A stretch of 64,000 bases of DNA from Emergomyces orientalis (Eukaryota > Ascomycota > Eurotiomycetes > Onygenales > Ajellomycetaceae). This document shows positions 21,772-34,967 of this stretch, in pieces; position 1 is the first letter of the stretch; every line of letters begins with the position of its first letter. Both the position numbers and the translations under genes were made by a program. The DNA is taken from assembly GCA_002110485.1 (NCBI GenBank), contig MOWL01000076.1, forward strand, positions 1-64,000, written 5' to 3'. Under the pieces are notes generated by a model. The model was not told where the DNA came from. It saw nothing but the letters and a program-made list of their open reading frames with translations, and made no database searches.

Positions 21772-23959
21772 ATGGCGTCTGATCTAGCACGCTTATTCGA
21801 GCGCCTCCAAAAGGCAAAAGGAAATTTCAGGTACAACGACTACCGGCTACTGGTATGCCTGGTCATCCAGCGGCCACCAGGAGTTGAAATTCAGGGCGTT
21901 GAGAAATGGAACATCGACATCTGGAAAGCTGTATTTAACCTCATTGTCACCATCCCTCGAACAACTCCTCCGGCGAGCGTCCCCCCCTTTTGACGGCACA
22001 CCAGTCAAATCCACGTCATCACAGAAAGGCTCCGAGCAGACGCGTGAGTTGGTGAATCCAAGAATCTTTGAGGAGATACGTGGCTGCATCTTTCAAGACA
22101 TTGAAAGCTTCTTTGACAAGTACTTCAAGGGAAAAGACTGGAGCGACAAAACAGATGCCATCTGTCGACGCGTACTGGCCCCGGACAGCGATGGTAATTG
22201 GGCCCAGTTTCCTGATCCTCCTACACAGGATGATGTCCTCGCCTGGTGGTTTTGTCTTCAAGAAGACCTTCTCTCAGAATCACGCGGCACCTACTACACC
22301 ACGGCGAGCAAAGCGGATCTTACCAGTTCGAAGGCGGAACGGCAAGTCAACCTTCTTTTGAGAGCTAGGGGTGGGAGCCCCTCACGAAACAAACATGACT
22401 GGAGAGACATCCTGGTGGTTGGCGAGCTCAAAAAACCAAAGAAGAAGATTGGAACCAAAACCACACTGCTGCAGATCAGCCGCTGCGTGCGCGAGGTCTT
22501 TGCTGCGCAGCCCACTCAGTGGTTCGTCCACGCATTCGCCGTCTGCGGGACCAAGATGGAGGTGTGGGTGTTCAACCACTCAGGTCCCTACAGCTCGGGC
22601 ATCATCAATATCTACATGGACTCGAGACGGTTCTTTCAGGTGCTTGTGAGCTACACCATGATGAGCAACAAGGAGCTGGGACTGGACACATTTATTGCTA
22701 GAAATGAAGACAGCAACAAATCAATAACCATCAAAGAGCCTGAGAACTCTGAGCAAAAGATGCTGCAGCTGAGTGAAATGCTTTCCTTTCAACATGTCAT
22801 CATGTGTCACGGGACAACATGTTTTCTCGCAAACAATGGACAAGTGGAGGGCGTAGCCAAATTCTCATGGGTGTTGAACAAGCGGCGGCCGGAGGCCGAA
22901 CTCCTCAAGCTAGCGGGTCAACAAAATGTCCAAGGGGTCGCCAGGATCATTGGCCATAGTGCCATCACTAGTATCGCCGACGTGCGCTGCGGCCTGACCT
23001 TCAACGACAAGCGACACGACTTCAAAAGCGCACCTTCAAGCACGGCCTCCTCGTTTCACTCTCAGCCGCTCAACGAGCCCTGTCGCTTGGATATCCGTCG
23101 AAAATCGTCTTCCAGGAAACGCAGATTCCCGGAGAAAGGGATGCAGGCATTCAAACGATCGCGTTCCATCCATCAACCGTCGAGGGACACCCAGCAGGAG
23201 AATGAAGCTTTCTCCATTCAGTCGGCGCACAAGCCAAGCCTCTTCGACAGGAATGGCGAGGAGCCGTACGACAACCGTGTCCTCCGCTGTCTTGTGATAT
23301 CACCCGCTGGCCGGCCGATCTACTGGTACAAGTCACCCTTGGAGCTGCTAAAGGCGCTTTGTGATGCAATAAAGGCGCACCAGTCTCTTTATCTGAATGG
23401 AAACATCCTTCATCGGGATATTTCAGAGAACAATATAATAATAACTGATTCAGATAAGGCAGATGGTCACTTGAGTATGCTAATCATTCTAGATCTTGCC
23501 AAAGAAGTCGGTAGTGGGCGAAGCAGTGCACAGCACCAGACTGGCACGATGGAGTTCATGGTGATTGAGGTGCTACTTAATATTGATCATATCTATTGGC
23601 ATGATCTCAAGTTGTTCTTCTACATGCTTATCTGGCAATGTGCTCATCATGATTGAAAGTTTAAACTGTCACAAACATCTCATCAACTACAAGAAAGGTC
23701 TGAATCTAGTATACTCAAGAAATGGTACACTGGCAACTACAAGGAAATTGCAACTTATAAACAAGACAACATGGAAGCTGGCGGCTTTGAGCACATTCTG
23801 ATGAAAGAATTTCCTTCATGATTTAACTGGATCAAATCACTCTGCAGAATCATACAGCACATACAACTTATCATTGGAACACTGCAAGACTCAAAAAGGC
23901 TATATAATTTTATTATTAAGGTGTATGATGATGCGATAGTTCTGATTGAAACTGAATAG
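21772..23959 (+). pseudogene. FunK1 fungal-type protein kinase, frameshifted
   Basis: The gene starts at ATG 21772 (MASDLARLFERLQKAKG), which fits the FunK1 N-terminus. After about 73 residues the frame moves at a seven-C run (21980-21986), and the body continues in another frame from there to a TGA at 23654. The body contains the FunK1 linker and kinase parts: HRDISENN (catalytic loop), ILDLAKEV in place of DFG, TGTMEFM near the activation segment, and HDLKLFFYMLIWQC. After the TGA the C-terminal block (WYTGNYKEIATYK...) is recognisable to about 23959 with another TGA. FunK1 kinases are a fungal expansion of uncertain role. Two or more lesions make this copy probably dead. Confidence 0.85.
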
Positions 23960-24412
23960 ATGTGTTATAGTGAATAAGTATTTCTTGTATACTGTTTAAT
24001 TTGTTGGCAGGATGCCCTTAGTAGACCACGTGACCCGCACTCCTATATGAGAGAGCTGCACTCACTAGATAGTACAATCAATTAATTTTTCATCTTTATC
24101 ATAATTTACATCATTTGTATCACATGTTCACATCTCTGAAAGTTATAGATGGCACTTTTCTTGATGCATTATCAGATACTTAGAATGAATTTTCTTTGCA
24201 TCTTCTCAACTGCTCTTGACTGAAATCTGCACTCCTAGAGAAGCAATACTCTTATTTCTAAAAGAGATAAGTTTATTACTTAATTCAACAATCAAAAGTA
24301 TCATCTATTAAGATCAATATTGCTCTTTGTCAATATTCTCATCATCATTTGAGATGACTTGAAGAGTATTTTCTGCTGATAGCAAAAATAAATGCTTCTG
24401 CTCAATTCTAAA

Positions 24413-24680
24413 GAAATGTTACACTAACAACTATGAGAAAATTGCAAATTATAAATGAGACAACATGAAAGCTGGAAGTCTTGAGTGTATCTTGATGAAA
24501 GAATTTTCTTAATAATTCAATTGTATCAAATCACTTCACACTTCTGTGCGAGATATACTATTTACTTATGAGAAGAAAAGACTTGTTGTTGATACTCTGC
24601 AAGACTCAAAATGCTTATACAATTCCATTATCAAGGTGTATGACAACGCAATATCTCTGATTGGATGTCAAAGTGATTAG
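24413..24680 (+). pseudogene. Second copy of the FunK1 C-terminus
   Basis: This stretch repeats the end of the gene above. Examples are aactatgagaaaattgcaa against aactacaaggaaattgcaac at 23732, and tatgacaacgcaatatctctga against tatgatgatgcgatagttctga at 23923. It carries more stops and C-to-T type changes than the first copy, so it is an older duplication or the tail of a lost paralogue. Confidence 0.7.
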
Positions 24681-25059
24681 ATAATGGAGAGCGCAGCATC
24701 ATACTTTTGTTGTTAAAATTCACACGCTTACAATGACATACATTTTTAACATGTTGCAGCTGGCATGATGGAAAACCCTGGGCTGAAATGTGATAGACAA
24801 TATCAATATCAATAGAGCTTCTAGGCCAGAATGAAATATGAAAAGGAAACAAAATCAAACAAGAGAATCAGAAGACACAGAGCAAAAAAATAAGACAGAC
24901 AAATAAGACAAAGTAGAAACAAAAACAACAATATTATATAGTTACACTAATGAAAGTTCTATTTAATTGACTTTACAATTTTGTGTTCACCGCCCCTGCG
25001 CGATCTTCTTGTCTGCTTAAAATGTCTATAGTCTGTCAGAGTTGTCAATGAAGACAGCT

Positions 25060-26400
25060 TATTCTTTCACTCTGTATGAAATTCTTTGATCAACTCTTTG
25101 CAGCCTGGAATCAGATTGCTCTGTGATTGTCAAGTAGATCTTCATTCAGCCAGATACTTCAGAATTGTCTTACTTCTTTGCACATGAATCTGAGAGTTCA
25201 GTATCTTTCTTATTGATCACATAGTTACATCATCATGTTCAACCAGGACTGAAGAAAGCTGATAATCTTTGAAATGCTTATAATACTTCAGCATAGTCAA
25301 TGAAGATCACTTGTCTTTTCATCTCATGTAAAATTCTTCAATGAATGCTTTGCATCTCAGAATCAGGTCATGTCACCTTTCCCAGGTGAGCTTTCATGCA
25401 ATAAAGTACTTCAGAATTGCTTTGCTCTCTCACACGCGGATTCGGGAATTCAGTACCCTGTCGACCAGCCACTCCCCCTTAGTCACGTGGATGTGGCCGA
25501 CCGGGATTGAAATTCAGCTCTGTGGGTGTGAAGAGACACTGGTGCTTCATTCATCAGAAAAGGTCACTTCATGAACAGTAAGTGAAGGAGTTTCTGCTGA
25601 GGGTCAGTGAGAGACTGCAGAACAGTGAAAGAAGAAGACTCACTCAAAACTTCTCACAGAGTCAATGCAGCTCTGCCATTCATCATTCAGTCTAGCTTGT
25701 CTTCTTGGTCAGCGGACGCCTCGCGGGCAGACAGCGGTGGCGGAGACGTCTGGCTATCTGCAGACTCACTTGCAGGTTTGCCATTGTGGCATATCTCCAT
25801 TGAATCCTCTACAACACTGGGGTCGTTTGAAATAGGGCCAAAGTTAGCAGATCAGTATGAGACATCAGAAGTGAGCCATGAGACAGACCTCTACTTGCAC
25901 CTGACTGACATGCATCAAGGTTGGTTTCAGAGACACTTTCCACTGCCGTATCCCCATTCACAGGTATATCAAGGCAGTAGCTGGAAAAATCACTCAGATT
26001 CAATTCAGAGAGAATGATGACATGATTGTTGATCTTTCTCTGACTTCTACTGAGAGATTGACTCCCATCATCTGACAAAATCTCCTCTAAAATTCTGTTG
26101 AAGTCATTTCCTGGAGTTTCAGATGACTGGGACTGTTGACTTGCAGACTGAGAAGGAATGGGAGATGTAACAAAGAGAGACAGATGAGAAGACAATGAGT
26201 GTCTGAGCTGCTGTGAGGGACAAGATAGGGAAGAGAATGTGTCAGCAGTGAGAATGAGTCTCTGTGCTAAGAGATTGAAAAGCTGTAACTGTGTGAAAAT
26301 TGTGAGAAATTTCAGGCTTTGCAGTGTGAGAAGATTCATGAGATTTGGAAATTGATAGAATTGAATCTTGTTCATTGTGATGCTTTACTCTGTACATGCA
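25060..26400. repeat. Heavily mutated copy of the 7.3-7.75 kb repeat
   Basis: It aligns with 7300-7750 in the same orientation and has extra sequence at about 25150-25900, which includes a second diverged block beginning near 25250. Differences are dominated by C-to-T and G-to-A. A minus-strand frame at 26375-25809 is open for 188 codons but low-complexity (Ser/Gln/Leu-rich) and not recognised. A GC-rich patch at 25430-25520 retains CpGs. Confidence 0.7.
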
Positions 26401-27108
26401 TGTGAGCTTCTTGGAATTGAGATTCAGAGAAGCTGTGATTCTCATTCTCTGATCAGTGCTTGTGGGAAAAGCTGATGCTCTTATAGAGTGAGAGTGTCAA
26501 AAGTCTATGAAAGACTTCCCTCTGTGTCATGAATAGACTCTGACATTTTCGAAGAACGCCTCGCCCTCTGACTCCAACCTGGGACCTGCTCACAAAACGG
26601 GAACGGATCGCAATGCAACATACAGAATGCAACACTTAGAGCTAAGGATCACCAAAATCCACCAGAGATCAGAACCCCAGAACAAGCCCAGCAAGCCTGT
26701 GTTTCCATTTTCTATACACTGTATCCATGAGGATGAACGCAAATTGGTCATGAGATTGCAGAATCAATGACAAATGAAATACAATATACCAGACACACAC
26801 AGTGGCTCAGACACCTTTGAATTATGCAGGAGATCCCACCTCACCATCACACAATTGCTGCGCCCCTGGCTCCCTCAGCTAGAAACTACTCAGTGTCGGA
26901 CTCGCCGACCTTCCTCGCCAGTGAATAGAACCGTGGGCCTGGCCAGGGCACACAATGTGAAGACGGAATCCCACACTTGAATACAAGAATACACAGCCAT
27001 CACTTTTCAGAACAGTCAATGCAATTGTCAAAATCAGCTGAAGGCTCAGTGAAGGCATTATTTTGCATCTCCACACCCTTCTCATATCACATTCTAGCAG
27101 TACAGCCG

Positions 27109-27370
27109 CATTCCTTGTAATCTCACTATGCAGTAGGCGGGGTGTTGGATCCACGCAATCTCGGGTTTCACCGACATGAGGGGTTTTTGCCATTGATCAA
27201 TAGCATAACAAGAATGCGCAGGAGATTGTAGGCGCACCTCTTTCAGATTACACCCCAGTGTCCAGCCGCATCTCACTACACCACTGGCAGGGTGGTGGAT
27301 CCACGCAATCTCAGGTTCCATCAGGATGAGGGATTTTTGCCATTGGTCAATGACATAATGTGCATGCGCT
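27109..27370. repeat. Two tandem copies of a dispersed repeat
   Basis: ggatccacgcaatctc(g/a)ggtt, then gaggg(g/a)tttttgccattg(a/g)tcaat, occurs at about 27150 and again at about 27299, a period near 150 bp. On minus both encode DQWQK-L followed by EP/KPEIAWI and HPA. A related GQWQKCLISVKP segment is on plus at 59678-59720, so the family is dispersed and inverted across the window. The element is not identified. Confidence 0.65.
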
Positions 27371-27703
27371 GGATGGTAGTTCGAGCGGAAAGAGAAGGAG
27401 AAGTGCAAAGAAAAGTATTACAGAAGTAACAGAGTAAGCCAGCACAGAAGAACTGAGGGGAAGACATCAAGGAACAGGAAAGACACAGCATGAGCGAGGG
27501 AAATATTCAGTGAGTAAAGCCTGTTGGCCTCAGGACAAGGTGTATGTGATTGTAATGTTTAGATTTACATGATTAACAGAAAAAGGGGGAGGGGGACGGA
27601 TGAGGAGATTTGAAAGAGTGAAAGAGTGAGGGAATGCAATAGTGAAACAGTTCAGCAAAGGAGATCAGCAGATTTTTTGGTTAGTAGTGATACAGCAGGC
27701 TGG

Positions 27704-27800
27704 TATGGGGGAAGGGGGGAGGGGAAGGGGAAGGGGAAGAGAAGAGAAAGAAGAATGAGAAGAGTGAGATGAGAAGGAAAATTGAGAAGATGAAAGATGC
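27704..27800. other. Purine-rich tract
   Basis: Almost pure A/G for nearly 100 bases, including gggggaaggggggaggggaa followed by repeated GGGGAA units. It has triplex and G-quadruplex potential. Another G-run is at 27586-27597. No coding sequence is seen. Confidence 0.6.
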
Positions 27801-27865
27801 ATGAATGAAGAGAGAAGAGAAGTGATTTTATATAGATTTTCAGAAACATGTCAATGATGTAACTT

Positions 27866-28010
27866 CAAGCGGCGAGGTCGAGGGGCGCCAAACCCGAAGA
27901 GGCGACGGCAGGGCCGACATGGCCAATGGGCGGGGTCGGCGACGGTAGGCTAGGCCCGTCCGGGAAGCGCAGCGAGGGCGCAGGCCGGATGTGGCCGTGT
28001 ACTCACCGTC
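27866..28010. other. Short GC-rich, CpG-rich island in AT-rich DNA
   Basis: About 145 bp rich in CpG, bounded on both sides by strongly AT-rich sequence. It differs sharply from the surrounding mutated repeats. A minus frame crosses it (Arg/Pro/Ser-rich) but is not recognised. It may be a late insertion or an unmutated fragment. Confidence 0.5.
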
Positions 28011-28699
28011 CGAATGTTTACTGCAATAAAAAGAAAAAGCTGTGAATTGGCAAAAAGATGTCAGCAATATCAAAACCTTACATGAAATAATAGAAGATGA
28101 AGCATCAGAGAATCTCAAAGAAATACTAAGATCAGCAAAAAATAATCACACTTTTCAGAAATAGCACTCTGAAAAAGTGAAATAGATCAGCAGTTAGCTG
28201 CAATGAAAGAATTATCACATCTAAGAATTCAAGTGAATTTAGAAGAACAAAGTGCACACATACTACTAGATTCAGAAATAACTGAAATATTCATGAACTC
28301 AGAATATGTGATCAAAAGAATAATCTGTACACAATAAAAAAGAAATGAATATCATTTACAAGAACTTGAAGAAACAAGCTTGAGACAAGTTAATTAAAAA
28401 ACACATCTTATAATAATGAAAATAGAAAATCATGAAGAAAAAATAATATTTGATATCACTTGAATAGAAGAATATAACATGATACTCAGATATTCTTGAT
28501 TACAGAAACATAACTCAGAAATTAACTGATAGAAGAGACTATTAAGACTAACAAGATGTGAATATTCTCTGAAATCAGAAGCTCTGAAGTCTAGCAGTCA
28601 CAGCAAAGAAGAGATCAGAAATCAAGCTATAAATAAATAAATTCAAGTAACAAAGAAAGTCAGAAAATTTAAAAATCAACTGACAAAAGAACTGACAAA

Positions 28700-29370
28700 T
28701 CTAAAAACTGTAAATAAAATAATACTGAAGAAGTATTCAGAATTTCAAGAAATATTTAATGAAAAAGAATCTTCACAAAGTCTATCAAAATACAGAGAAT
28801 GAGATTATAAAATACTATTATAAAAAAAAAAAAAGTCTGTCTACTCAGTAATATACAGAATGACTGAGAAAGAACTATCTGAATTACAGAAATATTTAAA
28901 TAAAAATAAAGTAAAAAAATTCATATACTCATCTACATTATCAGCAGATTATCTGGTGATATTCATCTCAAAGAAAAATGGCAGTCTACATTTATACATG
29001 AATTACAGACAACTGAACAGTATAATAATAAAGAATCAATATCTGCTATCTCTCATTGAGAAAATACAAGATAGATTTCAAAAAATTATCTGATTTACAG
29101 TATTGAATCTAAGAAGAGCTTACAGTCTAGTACAAATGAAGATAGATGAAGAATGAAAAACTGTATTTAGAATAAAATTTAAACTATTTGAATATCTGAT
29201 CATGTCTTTCAAATTGATCAATGCACCAGCAATTTTTCAAGCAATGATCAATCAAGTACTATACAAATATTTGAACAAATTTGTGGTGGTATACCTGAAC
29301 AATATACTGATATACATCAACAGGGACAAAATCAATCATACTGAAAAAGTTAAGAAAGTCTTATGAAAAC
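28700..29370 (+). pseudogene. Ty3/gypsy reverse transcriptase, 5' part
   Basis: A decayed plus-strand frame contains gypsy RT landmarks in order: MTEKELSELQKYL, FISKKNGSLHLYMNYRQLNS, NQYLLSLIEKIQDR, a damaged LRRAY block, NAPAIFQAMIN and VVVYLNNILIYI (YLNN in place of the catalytic YLDD). Stops are frequent. Upstream 28020-28700 is probably earlier gag-pol but too mutated to assign. The copia element at 29371 interrupts it. Confidence 0.8.
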
Positions 29371-29469
29371 TGTCGGATCTATCTGTCCGGCTTAGTAATT
29401 CTCTCTCCACCATATATAACTCCGTAGCTAGCATACCCCTTTAATCAATCAAACATCGTACCTTCCACA
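29371..29469 (+). repeat. 5' LTR, 99 bp
   Basis: Starts tgtcggatctatctg and ends ccttccaca. It differs from the 3' LTR by three transitions, all T here and C there. Confidence 0.93.
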
Positions 29470-29701
29470 GGTTATGAGACCCGTTTTGCGCATAAAAACT
29501 GCATACACGGGTTTCTTGTCAATAATAATCTTAATATATATTGCATTGCTTCATTCGATACGCCTCGGCGTTAAAATCGTCTTATTTTACCCCATTCGGC
29601 GCATTCTTAACCTCGTAGAGGGAAAACTCGTCAATTGACGATTAAGAACGCCCCGACGATTAGTATTGGCAAGAACCCGATAATTAATCATATAGAAAAC
29701 C

Positions 29702-32700
29702 ATGGCGGATCCATCCCGCCCCCCACGTATGAACACCCGGTCGCAGTCCCGCATTGAGCCCACGGGCTCGGGGATTGGCGACGACCTTCCACACCGTTCC
29801 TCGTCTGCTCGCGGCCGGCTCCCAGGGGCCTTCGAGAGCTCCGTTAACGAACCCCCCGTTACACCACATCACCCTGATACCGGCCTAAACACGGCACCAA
29901 CGACCGTGAGGCCGGCCCGATCTACCCGACGTCTCGTCAAGCCTGAAAGGCACACCGAGAGCGCCGATGAAGATGAGGGCGAAAACACCCCAGCATCTCA
30001 GGCCCTCATCCCTCATTCAGACCCCTATTCAGTTCGCCGTTTAGAGTATGAAACAGAGCGTGAGAAACGCAAGGGATTGGAGCTGCAGCTCCGCATAGAG
30101 GAGCTCCGAACTCGAGCAGCAGAGGTCACAGCAGCTGCAGCAGCCGCCGCACCATCCTCTGCACCCAACCCGACGACTCGGCCCGCTCCCACATGGGATC
30201 CCGAGATTGGAACCAAGATTAGATACAATCTTTATGACCCCGATACACCCGCAGGCAAGGCAATTAATCAGTTTAGACAAGATGTGAAGAATATTGTCAA
30301 ACCCAATGCCCTGACCGGCACATCAAATTATGTGTCCTGGAAGACATCAATGACTTCAAGACTCACGGATGCGCAGTGTTGGGATATAATAGAGGAAGAG
30401 CAGGTTGAGGACCCGCTTCAGGACCCGGAATGGGCTCCTTTCTGGATGACAAGGAATCGCTGGCTGTACGCATTCATCTCAAACTCTTTGAGTGCAGCGG
30501 TCAGACCCAGATTCATTAAAAATGACACTGAAAATAGAATAGCGTACACCCTCTGGCGCGTGATAGCTGAGGAATTTGCTACTCCCAAGACTCAACTACG
30601 GCGTGAAGCCACACTGGAGTTCATGGCATTGGGTGGCACGCAAGTAACAAATCTGCATGCATTCTTTGACAAGTTTCGTATGGTTATCTTGAAGTTAGAG
30701 CTGGAGAATGTGATCCTAGCGGATTCAGTACTGTTTGACACATTCTATTCTGCTCTTCCCAATGTGTGGCGGGACTATATTCAGAAGAAAGTAGAAGAGG
30801 AACAAACCTCCAAGTCCACGGCTGTCACATTGAATGTGCACTCGTTGATGGAAGAGATCCGTTCACGATTAGATCCTCCCAAGGATAAAAAGCCCATGCA
30901 ATCGGCGAGCACGGCGGCGAACGCTGCTCAATCGGACTCGCCAAACACAAACTCGAATTCGGCCCGAGGTGCCCGTACTCAGGGCCAAAGCCGTGGCAGC
31001 CAGGGCCGTGGTGGCCACCGTGGTGGGGGCCGCGGAGCCGGCAACCCGCCACCCACCTGCTCTCAATGTGAGAGGGGCCACTATGGCACATGCTGGCTGG
31101 CTAATCCCGATAAAGCTCCCGATGACTGGAGGACCTTCAATACTGCGAGGATTAAAGAATTCAGAGAGAAGAAGAATAAAGATAAGAAGATTAATGAAAG
31201 TCAATTAGCTATAACTGATGGCTCAGAGACATTCCAAATGGCGAATCTCGCGGAGGTTATTAATATACCTGCTTGTTTTGTAGAACCTCGTAAAGACTCT
31301 CTCACTATATGGGACAGCGGCGCAGGCTGTCATATAGCCTGCAACAGATCACACTTCTCAACTTTCTATAAGATTAACGGACCGACCGTTCAAGTGGCTA
31401 ATAGAGCCATTCTCAAGGTTCAAGGCGTTGGCATAGCCTCCATACCGGCGGGGGAGAGGCTGATTGAGTTCAACCATGTGTACTATGTACCCGGACTCTC
31501 TGCCAATCTCATTTCCGCAGGGCTCATGGAACGCCAGGGCTATTCCCGCCGTGATATGCATATTGAAGCTGGGAACTACTTCGAATTCTTGTCCCCAGCT
31601 GGCAGTGACGTGTTCTATGCCAATCTAGCTCCCAATAACGTCTACATTCTCTCCGATAACCCCCCGGTATTTGATGGAGTAATGAATGACCCAGAATTCG
31701 GTGGAACTGCATATCTCGCAGTTCCGAAGCCGAAGACTATTTCTATAGAGTACAATCCCAATGCTGCCTCCCTCGGCCTGTTCAGCCGTGAGGAGGTTGA
31801 ACATTTAATCAATCCAAAGAACCCTGATACTGACTCCTTCGTGGTGTCCCCGCCGGCTCGCCTACCTGCTATCATCCCGAAGCAGCTCTCTATTGATGAG
31901 TGGCACCGCCGGCTAGGCCATACCGGCCAAGACAACATAATAAAAATGGCCAGAGACCCGCGTTTCGGAATCGCTATTATCAGCCCGAAAAAGCTCTCCT
32001 TTTGTGCTACGTGTGTTAAATCCAAGCAAAAACGTGCATCTTACAAGAATGCCCCACTGCGCAGAGCCACCCGCAAAGCTCTTAAGATATGGGTGGATGT
32101 GTTCGGTGGCGGTGACACCCTTGGAGTGAGAGAAGAGGAAGATATCTCATCATACACAGGCAAGAAGCTTGCGATGATCATTACTGATGATGCAACGAGG
32201 ATGAGATGGGTATTCCTATTAGAATGTAAAGATGAGGTGCTAAAATATGTATGGATTTTCAATCAGTTCATGAAAAATCTTCTTGGGCGTGGCATTGCAA
32301 TCATACACTCCGACCGCGGAGAGTTAAACTCGAATGCGGCCAATGCCTATATGCTCAGTGAGGGAATTAAATGGGAGCCAACCCCCCCACATACTCCTCA
32401 ACAGGATGGTGTATCAGAACGTTCCGTCGGCCTGATTATAGAGAAGGCCCGATCACTATTAATAGATTCCTCGGCCCCCAAGAAGATGTGGGGCGAAGCA
32501 GTCATTGCAGCCACAGAGCTTCTTAATCTCATGCCAACCTCAACGGTCCTATATGGGGGCATAGAGAACGCGGACCCGAAACCAACCACCCCCTATGAGG
32601 CATGGCTAGGAGCTCTACCATCGGCACGTGGCATACGCCGTTGGGGCTGTAAGGCATTCCTAAAAATAGTGCCCAAACCTATTAATAAGATGGCTCCCCG

Positions 32701-34846
32701 CTCTATGGAGCTAATATTTGTGGGCTATGATGGGTTCACTAACTATCGACTGGTTGACCCCTCCAACGGGCGTCTATATATATCCAAAGACGTCATATTC
32801 CAGGAGGATCTGCACCTGGCGGACCCATCGGCACCCCTCACTCAAGACCCCAAGGCTCTGCCATCGGCAGCCCGACAGGCGGCTGCAGTGATTCCTTTGG
32901 CTGCCCCAAATCTAAATATAACCTCAATCTCCACCCCTACGGGCCCTGAATCTAATCTCTTTATTGAAGAAGAAATCCAACCAGATCATCCACTTTTCTT
33001 GGAGCCGACAAATAACTGGTGGATTGATTATGAAATTACAGCGAGGATTCCAACCTTTTTGGTGCAGAATGCACCTACTTCTCCAGAATCCGAGCTAGAG
33101 ATGAACACTACATTCCCCGCGAACCTGGCCACTCTTCCTGCTGCAGAGAATGCGGCCTCAGTGGGGGAGGCCTCAGTGGGGGATGAACCCGAAGACCTTC
33201 CTGGGGATCCCGAGATCATTGGGCTCCCGATTCCGAAAAACCTCACGCGTGCCAGAGCTTCCCCAGAATGGAAGTACTATTATCATGCATGCGTTAAAGA
33301 GGTTAACCGTTTAAAACAAATAGGTGCATGGCGCCTAGTGGAAAGAACCCCTGACATGACCATACTTCGCGGCCAATGGGTGTTCGATAAGAAAGTCAAT
33401 AATATGGGCAAGGTTACCCGATATAAGGCCCGCTGGGTCGTATGTGGGAACTATCAAGAGAAGGGGGTTAATTACTCCAGAACCTTCGCCCCCGTTGTAT
33501 CCGCTTCCACATCCTGAGCTCTCATGGCGATCTCGGCATCCCGAGACTGGCATGTTCTTCAAATCGATATGGTGACTGCATTCCTGAACGCTCAGCTGCC
33601 GCAAAATGAGCGTGTATATATGCATCAACCTGCTGGCTTCAAGGAGGGCCGCGGCGACCTAGTCTGTGAGTTAATACAGGGCCTCTACGGGCTCAAGCAG
33701 GCCGCTCTTTTGTGGTATGAAGAACTGCGTAAAATGCTCCTAAGAACAGGCTTTCGCGTTAGCCCATACGACGCCGGGTTATTCATTAATGACGCCCGGA
33801 AAGTCTATATAACAGTATATGTGGACGACGTGCGCCTATACGGCCCGAATATTGAAGATTTGAACTGGGCCAAGGCTGAAATAGCCAATAACTATGAGAT
33901 CAAGGATGTAGGGGACTCTAACCGCTACTTGGGCATGAAGATTGAGAGAGGCTCAGATTCTCTCACACTCTCTCAACCCCTATTTGTGAAGAACCTATTA
34001 GAAGAGTTCTCTATGGAGGACTGTCATCCCACAACTACCCCCATGGAGCAGAACATTGACTTCATGAATGATAATGAGGAACCTATCGCCTACACGGCAG
34101 AATTTACTCTACGCTCCTATCAATCGGGCATAGGATCTCTGCAGTATTTGGCAGCCAACACACGTCCGGATGTTAGCTTTGCGGCGGGCTTTCTCGGCCG
34201 ATTTAGCTCGCGTCCTACATCAAAGAATTGGGCGGCATTTAAGCGTACACTTCGCTATTTACAGGGCTCTGCTGATGATGGAATAACCTACTACAAGAAT
34301 GCGGACATAGAACCCGTAGTGCATGCCGATGCCGATTGGGCGGGCAGGGACCCGGGTTCCCGATCAACCACTGGCTATATCATATATATGGCCGGAGGCC
34401 CCATTGCGTGGCGTAGCTGCAAGCAGACAGGGGTCTCCAAATCATCTACAGAGGCCGAATATATTGCTTCTTCGGAGGCCGTCTATGAGCTCGTTCATCT
34501 TCGGGAGCTCTTAGAGGATGCCGGCTTCGTCCCGTCCCGCCGAAATAATCTCGATGCCGAAGATTGCCCCATTCCCTCAATAGCCAATGGCCTGGCATGC
34601 ACTATCCATGCTGATAATAAGTCTGCCATAGAGCTATCCTCTAGCGAGGCCATTCCACGCCGCTCGAAACATATAGAGGTTCGGTTCCATATTCTTCGGG
34701 ATCTCACACGTAAGGGAGAGATCTCGGTCCGATACATTCCATCCGCTGAGAATGCGGCGGATGGCCTAACCAAGCCACTCGGGCCACTAAAATATATGCA
34801 TTGGAAGGAGCTTATTAAAATGAGGAAGAAAGGGGTTCTAGTTTGA
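29702..34846 (+). pseudogene. Copia gag-pol polyprotein with one in-frame TGA
   Basis: One frame of 1715 codons from ATG 29702 (aaccATGg) to TGA 34844-34846, with a single in-frame TGA at 33515-33517 (codon 1272). Order: gag (about 1-480); a zinc-knuckle-like CSQCERGHYGTC near 453, a CX2CX3HX3C spacing rather than the usual CX2CX4HX4C; protease IWDSGAGCH near 536; integrase HRRLGH (734) and CATC (768), then the catalytic triad Asp near 799 (WVDVF), Asp near 867 (HSDRGE) and Glu near 905 (DGVSERS); reverse transcriptase with YVDD near 1374; and RNase H with HADADWAG (1541) and TEAEY (1583). All catalytic motifs are intact. The TGA lies at the start of RT and is most simply a mutated TGG, which would block expression of RT and RNase H unless read through. 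Confidence 0.92.
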
Positions 34847-34967
34847 AGAATATGTTGGGAACTGGTTTTTTAACTATCTTGTTTTTCCAGTTAATTTTGT
34901 ACATATACATAGAAGAAGGGCCTATTTCGTATGCAGCACTATGTAGTGATACTATGGTGAGTGGGGG

